From contig NZ_JAXMIH010000008.1 of NCBI RefSeq assembly GCF_034366625.1, positions 868,001 through 932,000 of the forward strand: a stretch of 64,000 bases of DNA. The letters run 5' to 3'. How positions within the stretch are numbered: the first letter of the stretch is position 1; every line of letters begins with the position of its first letter. Shown here piece by piece: positions 1-15,000 of this stretch. The notes below the pieces were generated by a model. The model searched no databases. It worked only from the letters and a program-made list of their open reading frames with translations, and was not told where the DNA came from. Source of the DNA: Prosthecobacter sp. GTDB lineage: Bacteria; Verrucomicrobiota; Verrucomicrobiia; Verrucomicrobiales; Verrucomicrobiaceae. The translations under genes and the position numbers were made by a program.

Positions 1-3000
1 TTCGGCCAGACGCTGCGCTTTGGCGGCGGCACGGCGGAAACACCGAGCACAACGCCGACCTTGTTTGGGGATGCGGCGGGGGGCAATGGCACGGTGACGA
101 TTGCCGCCGATCCGAACGTGGCGTTCGACGGGGTGGTCTCCGATGAAGGTCGAACCATGACGATTGTCAAAACGGGTGCCGGTCGTTTGTATTTCAGCGG
201 GACGGCGAGCGCCAATTCTCTTCAATCGGGAACCACCATAGAGATTCAGGACAGCAACCTCGTGCTGGTGGGCGGCACAGCTTCCGGAGCCTTCAATCCG
301 ATCGGCAGCGCAGGCATCAAGCTCAACGGAGGTGGATTGATTCTGGATTCCAAGGGCGCCACATTGACAGGAACGGGACCGACGTTTGCCAACTCGGTCA
401 CGGTTCAGCAAAATGCGACGATTCAGAGCGTTGTGAATGCGGCGACGACCACGCTGGGAGGAGTTGGAAAAACAATTGTGATCGGTTCTGGTTTGACCCT
501 GACGCTGGATGCGATCTCCGGCGGTCGTCCAGCCACCGACCCAGGTGCCACGCTTGCGATTGCCGGAAACATCAGCGGCGGCACCAATACCAATCTGCTG
601 ATTCGGTCCACTTTGATGAATGCGGGGAGTCTGCAGGGGCCGCTGGCCTCCAGTCTCGCCACAACGGCGCAGCCTGCGGTGGGAGTGCTCCCCGCCACGC
701 TCAACAACACGGCGACGGTGACGGTGGCCAGCACCGAGGGACTGGCGGCGGGGCTTGCTGTCAGTGGCAGCGGAATCCCCGGTGGAACGACCATTCTCTC
801 CATCGACAGCCCAACCACATTCACCCTTTCCGCCAGTGCGACCGGCACGGGCAATGTGACGCTGAGTCTGGTGCTGCCGACACCCTTGGTCGGCTTTAGC
901 ACGGCTGCGCGCGGCATCGTGGCGCTGCGGGGAGACAATACGGGTTTTGACGGAGATGTGGATGTGGGGCCTGGTGCTGTGCTGCGGGTGGAAACTGCCA
1001 ATTCGCTCAAGGGCAATGATGTCAACTTGGGCATCAACAGCACGCTGTCATTGAGTTCGGATGGGGACGGGACCGGCGGGCTGGAGAACTTCGCCTACGA
1101 CCTGCACCTGACGATGCAGGGCAATGGCACCCTGACCGTGGGACGATTGGGAACGTCACAGGCTCCCCTGTTCACGCAGGCCGCCAACAAGACGTCCCAA
1201 GTGGCCACGCTCGCCTTGGGAAGAAGCACGCTCACGGTGGCCAACAATAACGGCTACGGATTTGAGGTGACTGGACAGACCACACTCAGCGGCGCACCAA
1301 CGATCATCGTCAACAACGCTTCGACCTCCAACGTGGTGCCGGGGCTGACGCTGAGCGGAGTTCTGACCGGAGGCGCCACCTTTGTCAAGGCGGGCAACGG
1401 CACCCTGGTGCTCGACAATGCCGGGAACGACTTTGGCGGCGGGTTCGACATCAGCACCACCGGCAGTTCTGGATCCAACCAACTGACCACGGCCACCACC
1501 GCCTTCTTGGTGGTGGGCGAGCCTGTTAGCGGGGCTGGCATCCTGGCCAATACGGTCATTTCCGCCATCATTGACGGCACGACGTTTCAGATCAGTCAGA
1601 ACCTTAACGCAGCCAATTCAGGACTAACCACCGTGACGCCGCAGATCGAAGTCACCGGCGGCGTGCTGGCGGTCTCCCATGACGGAGCGTTCGGTGCTGC
1701 GGCAAACCGGGTGAGGTTGAATGTTCCCGCCGCAAGTGGCGCGGGTCTGCGGATCATCGGCGACGTCACCACCACCCGCACCATTATTCTGAACCAAGCG
1801 AACAATGCGGTGGATGTCACCGCCGGCAACACGCTGACGATGAACGCGGCGTTCTCGATTCCGTTTGCCACCAACAACCTGCAGAAGAACGACCTGGGCA
1901 CGCTGGTGCTCACCCAAAATCAGACGGACTGGAACGGCAACCTGACCGTGGGTCAGGGCGTGGTGAGGGTCAACAATGCGGGGGTTTTTGGCAACACTGC
2001 CAGCTTCAATCCTTCCACCAATGTCACAACAGCCGGCACGCTCATCGCCAACGTGGCGGCGGCCTTGGAGCTGACCGGGAACATCAATATCGGTGAGACC
2101 CTGGTGTTCAGTCCCGGCAATAACAACACCTCCAACGGCATCAACGCCGGTGGTGCCCTGCGCAGTGTTTCGGGGAACAACATCTGGTCGGGAGCCATTA
2201 CTTTTTCTGGTGCCAGCGGGACGGACAACCAGATGCGTGCCGCGCTGATCGGGGTGGACGCCGGTTCGTTGCATATCACTGGGGAGATCGCCGGGCGGGT
2301 CGGCACCGCCGGTACCGGACGCGGGTCATGGATCGGCCTCACAGGCGCAGGCACGGGCTTCATAGACACTGCCATGACGCACAACGGCACTCTGGCGAAT
2401 GGCATCTATTCACTGGCGAAAGTCGGGAGTGGCACCTGGAACCTGACTGCGGCGAACATTTTCTCCGGTCAGAACGTGTATGTGAACCAAGGCACGCTGG
2501 CCTTGAACGGTGCGGGAACCCTGGGGGTGCCCGGCACCGGCGGCGGCGCTGGCACAGTGGTGGTGACACTTGGAGGAACGCTGTGGCTGGACAACAACGC
2601 CACCAATACAATCAATCGCCTCAGCAATCGCACCCTCAATCTGTATGGAGCCTTGGTCAATTATGATGGCAGGGCCAGCGCCACCTCGACGGAAACCACC
2701 ACGGGAACGCTGACCTTCAATCCGGGGCACACCATCATCACCCTGACTGCGGGAGCGACCGGACAGGCCAACTTCACCACGGGTGCGGTGACGCGTAATG
2801 CCGGCAGCACCGTACTGTTCCGCGGCAGCAATCTTGGTGCCGTGGCGGGAGCCGATACAGCCACCATCCAGGCCACGGGGGCCGGTTATCTGTTCAACCT
2901 CGGTCAGGCAGGTGTGGCCGGGACGGCCAACAAGGGCATTCTCCCTTATGCGATCATTGATTCGACGTTCGACCAGTTGGGAGACTCGTTCGCCACGGCG

Positions 3001-6000
3001 GACACAGTGAACGGCCAGTTGCGTGCCCTGACGGCATCCGAATTTGTGCTCACGCTCACCAACAGCCAGGGCGGTGGTTTAGTGACGCCGTTGCCAATGA
3101 ACGTGTCTCTTTCCACCAATCAGACCCTGTCTGCGGGACTCACCGGCAATGTGCTGACCGCCAACTCCCTCACACTCACCAGTGGCGGGAAGGTCACCCT
3201 GCAAAGCAGCCAGACGCTGACGCTGGACAGCGGGGGCCTGCTGGCTTTCACCGGCAATGTCGGGATCGTTGGCGGACGCCTCAGCACGACGAGCAGTCGT
3301 GAATTGATCGTTCATGCCCTCGGCAATCTCAACATTTCCAGCGCGATCGTGGCTTCGGCCGGCGGGATGGCGAAATCCGGTGCGGGTGAGCTGACTCTGT
3401 CCTCGACGAATTACTACACTGGCAGCACTCGGCTCAACCAAGGGACGCTGAAACTGGCTGGCGGGACCAATACGATTTTCTACAACAATGATTTCACTCT
3501 TCAGGGCGGCACGCTGGATCTGAACGGCAATGCGCAGGTGGTGAGCTCCTTCCGCACGGACATGGCGACCGCCCAGAACGCCAACTTCATCCCAGATGCG
3601 GGCGGAACTGTCATCAACACCTCTGGTTCCATGGCCACGCTGGGGATGGTCACGGGCGGCAGCTTCTCCGGCAAGATTGGCAACGCTGTTCTAGCAGACA
3701 GTGACATCGCGCTGGTGCGCGCCACGCCTGCGGGCAGCTTTGGCGACTGGAACATCTACACCGCCAACACCTACACCGGGCCGACGTTGCTGAACGGCGG
3801 GCGCACCCAGCTTCTCGGCACCGCCACGCTACAGGGTACTTCCGCCATCGAAATCAGCCAGGCCACGCTGCTGATTTCCAACGGCAACGCCACCAGCATT
3901 CTGGATCAGAACATCAACACCCGCATCAATGATGCGGCTGGAATCACACTGCGCGGGGGCATGCTGCAATACCGTGCGCGTTTTGGCTCCGAGGGCTTTG
4001 AGGATTTTGGGGCGCTGACGCTTGCCGGAGGCAACAGCGTCATTGATGTCGCCGAACCGGGCACCGGCATCAACAGTTCCACGATCACCTTTACGGATCT
4101 CACTCAGCAGCCCGGCTCGCACGGCACACTCAGATTCCTCAACGTGGATGGCACCATCGACAATCAGCGCGCCCGCGTTTATTTCGACAATCTCAACGGG
4201 TTCCCCACGACCACCGTGGGAGCCGGTCTCGTCAATAACTTGATCGGCGGCTGGGCGGTGTTTGAACGTGAGTTTGCCAGCTACACACCGGGAACCGGCG
4301 TCGGGGCGCTCAACACGGTCGGTTATGCCGGCTATTCCCCCAATGATATCAACGCCGGAGGGGCGGCGGACAACATCCGCATGACTTTCCCCGCCGTGAC
4401 CTCCACCGGCAGCATCGGCAAGAACATTCTGACCGTCGCCAGCACGGTCAATCTGAGGGTGGGAGATGCCGTGCTGGGGACCGGAGTCCCTAACGGTTCC
4501 CAGGTGTCAGCCATCATCAATGGTACCCAGTTCGCCATCACCCGGGATCTCACCGCAGCCAATCCGACGCTCACGCTGCCGCAGACCGTTTCGCTGACGG
4601 CAGATCGGACGGTGAACAGCCTGGCCATGCTCGTCTCCGGCAACAGCACGCTGGATCTGAACAATAAAACCCTCAACCTGGTGAGCGGTGGCCTGATCGC
4701 TTCGCAGGGCTTTGATTCTACTGGAACTGTATCTGTGGTGAGCAGTTCGACGAGCAGCCCGACGGTGATTGTGGGCGGCCTGCCATCGACCTTGGTGGTG
4801 GGATCCTCACTGCTCGGATCGACAGTCACCGCCGTCAACGGGACCACGATCACGCTGGCGGGCAACGCCAGCGCCAACATTTCGGGCCCCTCGGACCAGA
4901 CGTTTTTGAGCGCCCTTTCCATGCCAGTCACCATCGCCAATGGCTCGTTGACGGCCGGCGGGACGCCCGGCACTGCCGCCGATCTTTATCTGCATGCCTT
5001 GAATTACCTTAATGGCCAGGATCCCTACAACCGGGATCTGGTGGTCAGCGCGAACATTGTGAACAATGGCGCCGGAGCCGTCACCCTCGTCATCAATGGG
5101 GCCGAAGGCAGAAGCGGCACCAGATTTGGCACCAACGAGGTGTTCCTGACCGGCAGCAACACGTACACCGGCGGAACCTTTGTGAATGCCGGCAAGGTCG
5201 TGGCGCGGTCCGCCGGGCAGGCCTTCGGTACAGGCAATCTGACGATCACCGGCGGCTTCAGCACCAATGGTAATGGCTTCATGGAGAACTCAACTCTGGT
5301 TCAGTTCGGTGCGTCCAATCAGGTTGCCAGCGGAGCCACCGTTTCACTGCTGGGCGGTTCCACCCTTGACTTGAATGGTTTCAATCAGACGCTGGGCGGT
5401 TTAGTCGTCAACAACACCGGCGGCAACACCCCCACGCTCAGCATCAGCACCGGCACTCTGACCCTAAGCGGCGGCATCACGGCGACTTCTTCCAATCTGG
5501 GCAGCGTTTCGACCATCAGCACCGGCATTCTCACTTCCAGCGCCATCATTGGCAGTCCAACGGTCCTCGTGGGATCGACCGCAGGTCTGGCGGTCGGCAC
5601 TGGGGTGAGCGGCACCGGCATTCCCGCCGGGACAACGATTGCCGCCATCCCGGATGGCCGACACATCACGCTTTCCGCCAATGTGACGGGCACCGGCACG
5701 ACACTGACCTTCAGCCAGGAGATTATCTCGTCGAGTACGGTGAGCGGCAGCGCGACGGTCACTGTGGCGTCCACCGCACGTCTGTCGGTCGGTGCGCCGG
5801 TCAGGGGCGCAGGCATTCCGGATGGAGCGACCATCGCCGCCATCGTGGACAGCACGCACTTCACCCTTTCCGTCAATGGCACGGCCGCCACGGCCACGGT
5901 CACCAATGCCAGTGTGCCGCTGACCTATGCGGTGGCGGGCGGCTTTGCCCCCCTGACCTTTGCCGGACGGGGGTCTCTGGCACTCAGTTCCGGTCCCTCC

Positions 6001-9000
6001 CACATCTTCGATGTCAGCGCGGTGACGGCCAATGGGGTCAGCCTGGCGCCGTTGCTGCCCACTTTGAACATCACTGGTATCATGACCGGCGCTGGTGCCA
6101 GCATTGACAAAACGGGCAATGGAATCCTGCAACTGGGGGGGGCCAACACCTTCGACGGCGGGGTGGATTTGCAGAACGGCGGCATTCTCTTTGGCTCCAG
6201 CAGTGTTTTTAACGATGACACCAATGGTGTGGTCACGGCCGGCCCGCTTGGCACCGGCACATTGACCCTGTCGGGAGCAAACAATCTCACGCTGCTGACC
6301 AGCGCCAATCAGGTGATTGGCAATCCGGTTTCAGTGACCTCCACGGGGGAATTCAGGTTCAACAGCACTGTGGCGACAGGCAGCAACCTGACCCTGAGCG
6401 GCACGGTCACCTTGCCCAGCGCTGTCACCATCAATGTGATCAACCCCGGCATGACGGCGGCGCTTGGGATTATTACCCGCCAGACCTCGGCCGGTGCCAT
6501 CACCATCACCAAGAAAGGCCTTGGCACGCTGGCTTTGGGTTCCGTGGTTGCGGGAAACACCATCGCTCTTACCCTTGATGCCAGCCTCAATGATGCCGGC
6601 AATCTTGCGCTGCTCAATGATGGCGACGGCACCGGATCACGCGAGACGATCGACAGCAAGGTCACGCTGACCTCCAGCGGTCCGGTGAATCTGACCGTCG
6701 GGCGGCTGGGCACCACTTACCTGCCGCTCTTCACCACGGCGGCCAACAAGAAGATCCAGATCGCCGGTGCCAGCGGCACCAGCTTTACCAGTGGTCCGTT
6801 GATGGTGACCAACAACACCGGCTATGGTCTTGAAATCACCAGTGCGGCCACCTTGGGTGCCGATCAGCTCATCAGCGTTTCCATCGCCTCGGTTTCCAAC
6901 GTGGTGCAGGGCTTGACCCTCGCGGGAGTCGTCTCTGGCGCGTTTAGCATCACCAAAATTGGCACGGGCACCTTGGTGCTCGGCAGTGCCTCCAATAGCT
7001 TCGGTGGATCCGGGAAGATGATCGACATCCAAGGCGGCATCGTCTCAGTCGGCAACAATGGAGCGCTGGGCGATCTGGCCAATCAGGTGCGGCTCAATGT
7101 GAATGCCGCCACCGGCGTGGGATTACGCGCCACGGGAACTTTTGCCACCAGCCGTACCATCATCCTCAACCAGGCACTGAATGCCATTGAAGTGACGGCT
7201 GGCAATACCCTGACCTTGAACACCGCATTCACCCTTGGGGCGGTGAACAACGCGTTGCAAAAAAATGACAATGGCACAATGGAGCTGGCTGCGGCGAACA
7301 CGACATGGACCGGCACGCTCACTATCGCTGCTGGAGCAGTCCGAGTGTCCAACGCCAGTGCTTTGGGCACGACCGCCGGCGCTACGACGGTGACGGGCAC
7401 CGGGGCCGCTCTGCAACTTAGTGGGGTCAGCATCGCCGAACCGTTGACCTTGAACGGATCAGGCATCAACAACGGTGGCGCGTTGCAGGTATTCTCCGGT
7501 ACCAGCACGGTCAGCGGCACCATTACCCTTGGATCGGCCACGACCATCGGCGCGGACTCAGGCACAACGCTCAATCTGACCGGCACCCTTAGCAGCGCAC
7601 AAGCGCTGACGTTTGCCGGTGCGGGAGCAATCAACAAGACCACCACCGGCTTTGGAGCGGTCAGCTCGATCACCAAGATGGGCAGCGGCATGACCACGCT
7701 GAACGTGAACAGCGCTGCATTTGTCGGCGCGCTGGTCGTCAACGAGGGAACTTTCAAAATCACCGGCACCGGAGTCACCATCGGTGGAACGGGTACAATC
7801 ACGATACAGGGGCCTTCTGGAGTGCTGTTGATCGACGACAGCGCGGGAGCGGCGGTCACCCATTTTTCTGGCGCTCGTGCGGTCACGTTGAACGGTGGCG
7901 CGCTGACTTATCTTGGCGGCACCGGGGCATACAGTCAGACACTTGGCGCTTTGACCACCAATCGTGGCAAGACCAATGTCATTACCTCTACTCGTGGTGC
8001 TGGAACCAATCTGACGACCTTCCTCCAATGGAACAACGGTGGTGATTCGAGCACTCTTTTCGCGGGGGCTGGGCTGGGGGTGGACGCCAACAACAGAATC
8101 ATCTTTACCAATGCGCCGGGAGCAGCGGGCACTCTGGGGATGATCAACAATGTGATTCAACGTGCGACCCTGAATGGGACGGACTTTGTCTCCTATAATC
8201 ACAATGGCACAGCGGCCAACACCAACGGCATCCAGACATTCACTGGTTACGTTACGAACAACATCATCGATAACACCGGACTGGTGGTGCCGCCGCCGAC
8301 CGTTGTCGCCGCCACGGCGACCATGGACCTAACCGCAACGCCGGTTTTCGTGGGCACGACGAGCAGGACCGTCAATGCGCTCAAGCTCAGCGGCACGGGC
8401 ATCAACCTCGGCAGCGGCATCACCACCCAGGGGGCCACGCTGACTCTCGCCGCTGGTGCCATCCTCAACACAGGGGCTTCCAACACCCTCAACGAGGCCC
8501 TGAGAATCCACTTCAACGTGCAGGCCTATCTGGCCGTGGCCGGAGGCACGACACTCACCAGCAACAGTCTCCTGACTGGCGGCAGTGGGTTTGTCAAAGA
8601 CCTTGGGGGTACTCTTGTCATCAATGCGCCGGATGATCGGGCGGGCGTCGCCAATCTCAGTGGCCAGACGTTGACGGGAAATTTTGCGATCAACGCCGGT
8701 ACGGTGAAACTCGGCGGCGGGAACAATACCCTGACGCCCAACCAGTTCATGCTCATCGCTCCTGGGGCCACGCTGGACTTGAATGGAACCTCCCAGTTCG
8801 TCTTTGGCATCCGCGGTGATGGCGCGGCGCTGCAGGGCAATGCGGGCACCGTCACCAACAGCTCTGTCAATCAGGCAGCCTTCATCATTGGAGCGGACAA
8901 CGGCGGCTTCAACTGGGGCGGGGTGATCAAGGAGGATGCCGGCAAAGGAGCCATGAGCTTCCTCAAGAGCAGCCCGCAGCAATACAATTTCCTGAACGAG

Positions 9001-12000
9001 AGCACCCACAGCGGAGCCACCGTTTTTGCCGGTGGTGTCAATTTGCTGGCTGATGGCGGACGGTTGACCAACACCTCCTCCATCGCTGTCAACTACGCCT
9101 ACCTGCAGCTCAACGACAACGTCATCTTCGCCTTGGCAAACCGGGTGAATCTCGCTGCCGACATCACCCTGCGCGGCGGCAGCCTGGTCTATCAGGGACG
9201 GATTCAGGCCGAAACCTCGCAGGCGGTGGGCAATGTCATCCTGGCGGAGGGCTACAACATGATTCAGGCGGCCAACGGCGGCACGGGCATCAATTCGGCC
9301 ACGTTGAACATCCTCTCGCTCATTCGTCCGGTTGGATCGACCGCCACATTGCGTTTCCCGGACAACGGTCTCGGTGCGATTGGCAGCAACGGCCGGATTA
9401 TCATCCCCACCTTCAACTTCAATGGCACGGACGTGTCCACCAGCACGGTGGGTGCCGGTCTCACGAACAACCTTATCGGCCCGTGGGCGGTGGTGGACCG
9501 TGAATTTGCCAGTTATGCACCACCTGCAACATTCACACTCAGCTCCACGACCGCCAATAGCAGCCAGACTGTCACGACCGCCAGCACTGCTGGTCTGAGC
9601 ATCGGGATGGCGGTTTCGGGCGGCAACATCCCCTTCGGTTCGTACATCACCTCGATCGTGAACGGCACCACATTCACCATCTCAAACACGACTGCCGCCA
9701 GCGGAGAAGGGGTGGCCAGCCTAGTGTTCACACTGGCCTCGGTGGGGGTCGGGCGCCTCAACCAAGTCGGATATGCCGGTTACTCCATCAATACACTCAA
9801 CGGTACTCCGTTGGCCACGGACAACATTCGCGCCACCGCCAGCGTGGGGCCGTTGGTGGCCGACACCACGGTCAACACCTTTGCCATGGTCAATCCCGGT
9901 GCTGCCCAGACCACGGTGGACCTCGGCGGCTTCCAACTGACGCTCCAAGGTGGCGGTTTGCTGCTGGCCCACAGTGGTGACAATCGCAACATCACCATCA
10001 CCAACGGTACCATCACCAGCGGGACGCTGAACGTCGCCAGCGATCTGTATGTTCACGCGTTGCCCTATGGCGGCACCAACCGCACCGCCGTCATCGATGC
10101 GGCCATCGTGAACAACGGCACCGGGGCTGTGCGCATGGTGTTCTCTGGCAGTGATGGCGCGGCCAATCTGACCCTCAACGGCACGAACACCTACACCGGC
10201 GGCACGGTGGTCAATGGTGGTGTGCTGATCATCGGTGCGACCGGATCAATCGCCGGTGGCGGCATCACCATCAATGGCGGCTACAACTCCGGCAGCGGCA
10301 TCCTGGCGCAGCAGGCGGGTGGGGTCATCGACTCCAGCAACATCGTCACGATCAACGGCACCGGTCTGTTGGTGCTCGCGGGCGAGCAAACGCTGCAAGG
10401 TCTTGTCTTCAATGGCAATGGTGGCGGCACCACCGTTCCCACGGTGAGTTCCGGCGAGGGACTGCTGACCATCGGTGCGGGCGGCATCGTCTCCACTCCC
10501 TTCAATCCTGCTGCCGCGCCCTTGTTGGTCGGTCGCATTGATCTGGGGCCGACGGCCAACACCGTCACGGTCAACACCTACGACTTCAACAGCTTCACCA
10601 ACTTCGCACCAACCACGCCGGGCCTGATCATGGGCGGCGTGGTGGGGTCTTCGGGCGGCTTTACCAAGAATGGCAACGGCGTGCTGCAGATCAACCAGTC
10701 CACCTTCACCGGCGCGGTCAACGTGACGGCGGGGAACATTCAGTCCGGGGCCTTCAACAGCGGTTCCCGTTTCGCGGACTTGAATCTCGGCGCTGGCACC
10801 TCCCTCAACCTGAACGGCCAGGCCACGGTCTGGGGGGGCTTGGGCGGCAGCGGCTCGGTGTACAACACTGTGGCCAACGCGCAGACTTTGACGGTGGGCT
10901 TCAACAACAACGACTCCACCTTCTCCGGCCAGATCAACCGATTCAATGACGGCGTCCCCAACGGGGTGTTCCTGAACAAGGTGGGCACCGGCACCATGAC
11001 CATCACCGGCACGCAGAACCCGCTGAGCGGTTCCACCGGCACCGTCACCATTTCCCAAGGCACACTGGCCTACTCTGGAGCGGCCGGCAAGGCACTGATG
11101 CCGACCCAGACGATCCAAAGAAGCGGCACTCTCCTGCTCGACAACAACAGCACCACCAGTACCAACGCCAACAACCGTCTGGCCTCGCCCCTCACCAGTG
11201 TGGCCAACTCCACTCTCAACATCAGCGGTGGCACGCTCAGGATCGTCGGCAACAGCGGCGTCAACACCACGGAACTGTTGACGACGCTCACGGTGGCCAA
11301 TGGTGGCGGCCTGCTCGATCTGGAAGCTGATCCTGGCCGCAATCTTACTTTGACGGTGACGAATCTCTCCAGCATCAGCACGGGCGGCACAATGCTGCTG
11401 CGAGGCAACTTCAACGCGGTCGGTGTTTCCGGACAGCAAAACGGTTTTGCCAACCTTGCGGTCACCAACTTCCCACTCCTGTTCACGCAGTTGAACACCG
11501 GCAACGGCACTTTCACCATGAATACCCGTCCGGACATCATCGCGGACCGTTCCCTGACCGGTCTGGGCACAGCCTTCGTTACCAAGGACTCGGTTTCCGG
11601 CTATCTGAGGCCGCTGGCGGACAATGAAATGCGCACCACGCTGGCGAACCTCTCGCAGGATAATTTCTCCCTCAATTCCAACCAGGTGATCAACAACGGC
11701 TTCAATGCGGCCATCAACAGCGTGCGCCTGCTCAATGGTGGCGGGATCGGCGTCTCCTCGTCTGCCGGATATTCCTCAGAGGCCTTTGGCCTCCAGGGGC
11801 GCTGGGCTGGGAACCTTGTGAACGCCGGTCCTCTGACCGAATTTGTGCGGACGGGCGGTGTCATAGCTTTCGAGGGCAATGCCGGCATCACCACCCCCGG
11901 CCTGGGTGCCTACAGCGGCTGGTTCTACTTCCACACCATCGGCGAAAACACGAACCTCAACATCAGCAGCATTTTGTGGAACGTGGGCGGTGGTCTCGTC

Positions 12001-15000
12001 AAATCAGGAGCCGGCACGCTCACGCTCAGTGCCAGGAGCTACTACTATGGCAACACCATCGTGAACGAAGGCACGCTCATGCTCGATGGTTCGAATGACT
12101 CTCTTGGTCTGGTGCGGCCGGACCTCACCGCAACCTCGCATGTGGCCGCGTATTCCAATTTGTACATGAATGGCGGCAAAGTGGACCTCAATGGCGGGAG
12201 CCAGATGCTTGGCACCCTGGGCACCGCCAACGCGCTGCCAGTCGGGGGCGAGATCACCAACAGCTCCGCCACAGCGGCCATGCTGACCGTCAATACGGGC
12301 AGCGGCGTCTTTGGCGGCAGCCTCACCGGCAACCTAGGCTTCAACAAGAGCGGCAACAGCGACCTGATCCTCAGCAACGCCAACACCTACACCGGGGCCA
12401 CCATCGTGAGCGGCAACACGCTCACCCTGCGTGACAGCGGTACGCTCTCCGGTACTTCCTCGGTGTCGGTGAATTATTCGCAGTTGCAGTGGGAGAACCG
12501 GGGCCTCAATCCGCTGGACAACTCCAATCCAGTTCGTGTGGCGGCCAGCGTCCCTCTCAATCTTCAGGGAGGAACCTTTACCATCCAGGGCGGCGGCTCG
12601 TTTGACACCACGGTGGCCTTCGACAACGTCGCCATCCAGCGCGGCGGCAGCATCATCAATGTGTTCCCCACGTTCAATGCCGGCAGCGCGGTGGAGCTTA
12701 CCATCGGCAATCTGCAGCGTGCTGCGGCGGACCACGGCGTCGTCAATTTCGTCTCCAACGTGGGCATGGGCGGCTCCGGCAACAACAACAACGCCAGGGT
12801 GCTCATCTCCGCCGTGAACGGCGCAGGTTTCTCCGCCACGCAGTTGACGAACGGGATCATCGGTGGCTGGGCGGTCGTGAATGGCAACAGCTTCGCCACC
12901 TACAAAGATGGTGTGGGCGTGGGGGAACTGAGTTCCGTTGTGGGTGGCAATGTCTTTGCTGGTGGCAATGTGTTTCCGGCCTACAACGGCGGTGACCTCA
13001 GCTCCACCACCACCCAAGCGACGTGGAACATCAATGACACCTCCAATCGAACCCTGACTCTCTCCAAGGGTGTCAATTCCCTGCGCATGGCCAATGGGGG
13101 TGCTGCTCAGACCATCACTCTGGGCAGCGGCACAACCGCAGTGACGCTCACCCTTGGCGTGGGCCTTTTGACCAACACGGGACAGGCCACCAACATCGTA
13201 TCCGCCAATGCGGCGTCGGCACTGACCGCAAGCGGCTCCGAGCTGTTCGTCTTCGTCAATCAGGGCACCACCACCTTCAACACCAGGCTCACGGGTGCGA
13301 TTGACTTGGTGAAAAGCGGCGGTGGCACACTGACGCTGGGAAACATCACTGCCAACAGTCCCTCCAACGACTTCACCGGCACGACCTATGTCAACCAAGG
13401 CACGCTCAATCTCAATGCTGATGCCGTCCGGATCATGATTCCTGGGAATCTGGTGATCAACAACTCCACGGTGACGATGAACACCAACAAGTTCGACATC
13501 ACCACCGGCCAGATTGCCGCGACCAGCAATGTGACGCTCAACGGCGGCGCCACTCTGAGCTTTGCCAACTATGGCGCCACCACCACCACGCTCGCCAGCC
13601 TCTCCTTCAACAATGAGGGCGGCGTCGCCCAGCCAGCCGTGCGATTCAACGCGCCCACCGCGCTGCACACTCTGAACCTGACCGCCGCCAATGCGATCAC
13701 GGTCGTCAACAATAACCCCGGCACCACACCGCTCATCGCCGCCGCCACGAACAATGCGAACAACTCGTTGGTACAGTTCTCGAATGCCGCCCCGGTCATC
13801 CATGTCTCCGGTCTCTCGCCCGTCGGTCTGGTGATCACCTCGAAAATCAGCAGCACCGGGGCCGCCATTGCGAAGGAGGGCAGCGGCTCGCTGGCCTTGT
13901 TCGGCGCCAGCACCTATGCCCACGGCTTCCATCTCAAGGATGGCACGCTCATTTTTGGCCTTAACACCGTGGGCACCCCCGGCGCGCTCACCAGCGGTGC
14001 GATTGGCACAGGCATGCTGACCCTCGGTGGCGGCGGCCCTGGCACGAATCCGATCATCCAGGCTGCCAACCGGCTGGCCCCCTCGATGAACACCACCAAT
14101 CTCAGCGCCAATGTCATCATCAACACCGGCAGCACGGCCACCAGCCTGGCCTTGGCCGTCGGTCAGGCGGTGGTGGGCAGCGGGGTGCGCACTGGATCGT
14201 TCATCACGAGCATCAACTCCGACACCAACTTCACGCTCTCACATGCCATGAACAGCACCAACGCGGCCAACTTCCTCCGGCTCAGCACCGTGGTTGGCAA
14301 TGCCGTGACCCTGGCGGGGGATTTCACCTTCGGCGGCGACAGCCCGACCTGGCACCAGCACTATGACCTGACGCTGACCGGGGGCGTGAATCTTGGCGGC
14401 GGCTCGCGCACCATCACGGTGAGCAGCCCGTGGGCCTCCGGTTACATCAGCGGCCAGATCACCAACGGGGTGAATTTCACCAAGGACGGCGCTGGCATTC
14501 TCGTGCTGACCAATAGCAACAACTCTTGGAGTGGCACCACTCACATCAAGAACGGCATATTGGTGCTGGGCTCCCTCGCGGCAGGGGCGGACAACTTGGT
14601 GATCCCGGATGGTTCTGCCGTCATCATCGACGCCGGGGCGATGCTGGACATGGCCGGACGTCATGAGCGCATCGGCTCCCTGGCGGGCGACGGGGTGGTC
14701 ACGAACAGCCACAATTCCATCGCCGGGTTTCCTAACTTGTTTTCGACCCTGACCGTGGGTGGTGACAACACCAGCACCGAGTTCTCCGGTGTGCTGACCG
14801 GAACCTCCAATCTGTTCGCGTTGGTCAAAGAAGGCAGCGGCACGCTCACCCTCAGCGGCGTTTTGAGCAACTACACCGGCTCCACCACGATCAACGGGGG
14901 AACGATCAGCATCAGCACTTTGGGCAACGGTGGCGCTGTCAGCGGCATTGGTGCGGCCAGTTTCGCCGCCGCCAACATCGTCCTCAATGGAGGCACGTTG

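Larger units (their letters stand above)
1018..7500 (+). repeat. Large internal duplication: ~1018-2150 and ~6586-7500
   Basis: Both segments contain in the same order a DGDGTG motif, 'TLTVGRLGT' or 'NLTVGRLGT', 'PLFT-AANK', 'NNGYGFEV' or 'NTGYGLEI', 'SNVVPGLTLSG' or 'SNVVQGLTLAG', 'ANRVRLNV' or 'ANQVRLNV', 'RTIILNQA-NA', and a following LQKND motif. They are paralogous blocks of roughly 1 kb. The first copy is longer because it contains an interrupting module. Confidence 0.82.
3361..13450 (+). repeat. Three kilobase-scale super-repeats with an IGGWA motif
   Basis: Units starting near 3361, 8640 and 12000 share an ordered series: a 'GTLKL-GG..TLDLNG' strand pair, a TYTG-type or THSG unit, a '-LRGG-L-Y-G' strand, then 'NNLIGGWAV', 'FASY' and 'VGYAGY' (or variants). 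The first two continue with 'DLYLHAL' or 'DLYVHAL' and 'IVNNGAGAV' or 'IVNNGTGAV'. The IGGWA motif falls at about 4240, 9475 and 12855. It recurs in more divergent contexts at about 21490 and 24412. Confidence 0.8.
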
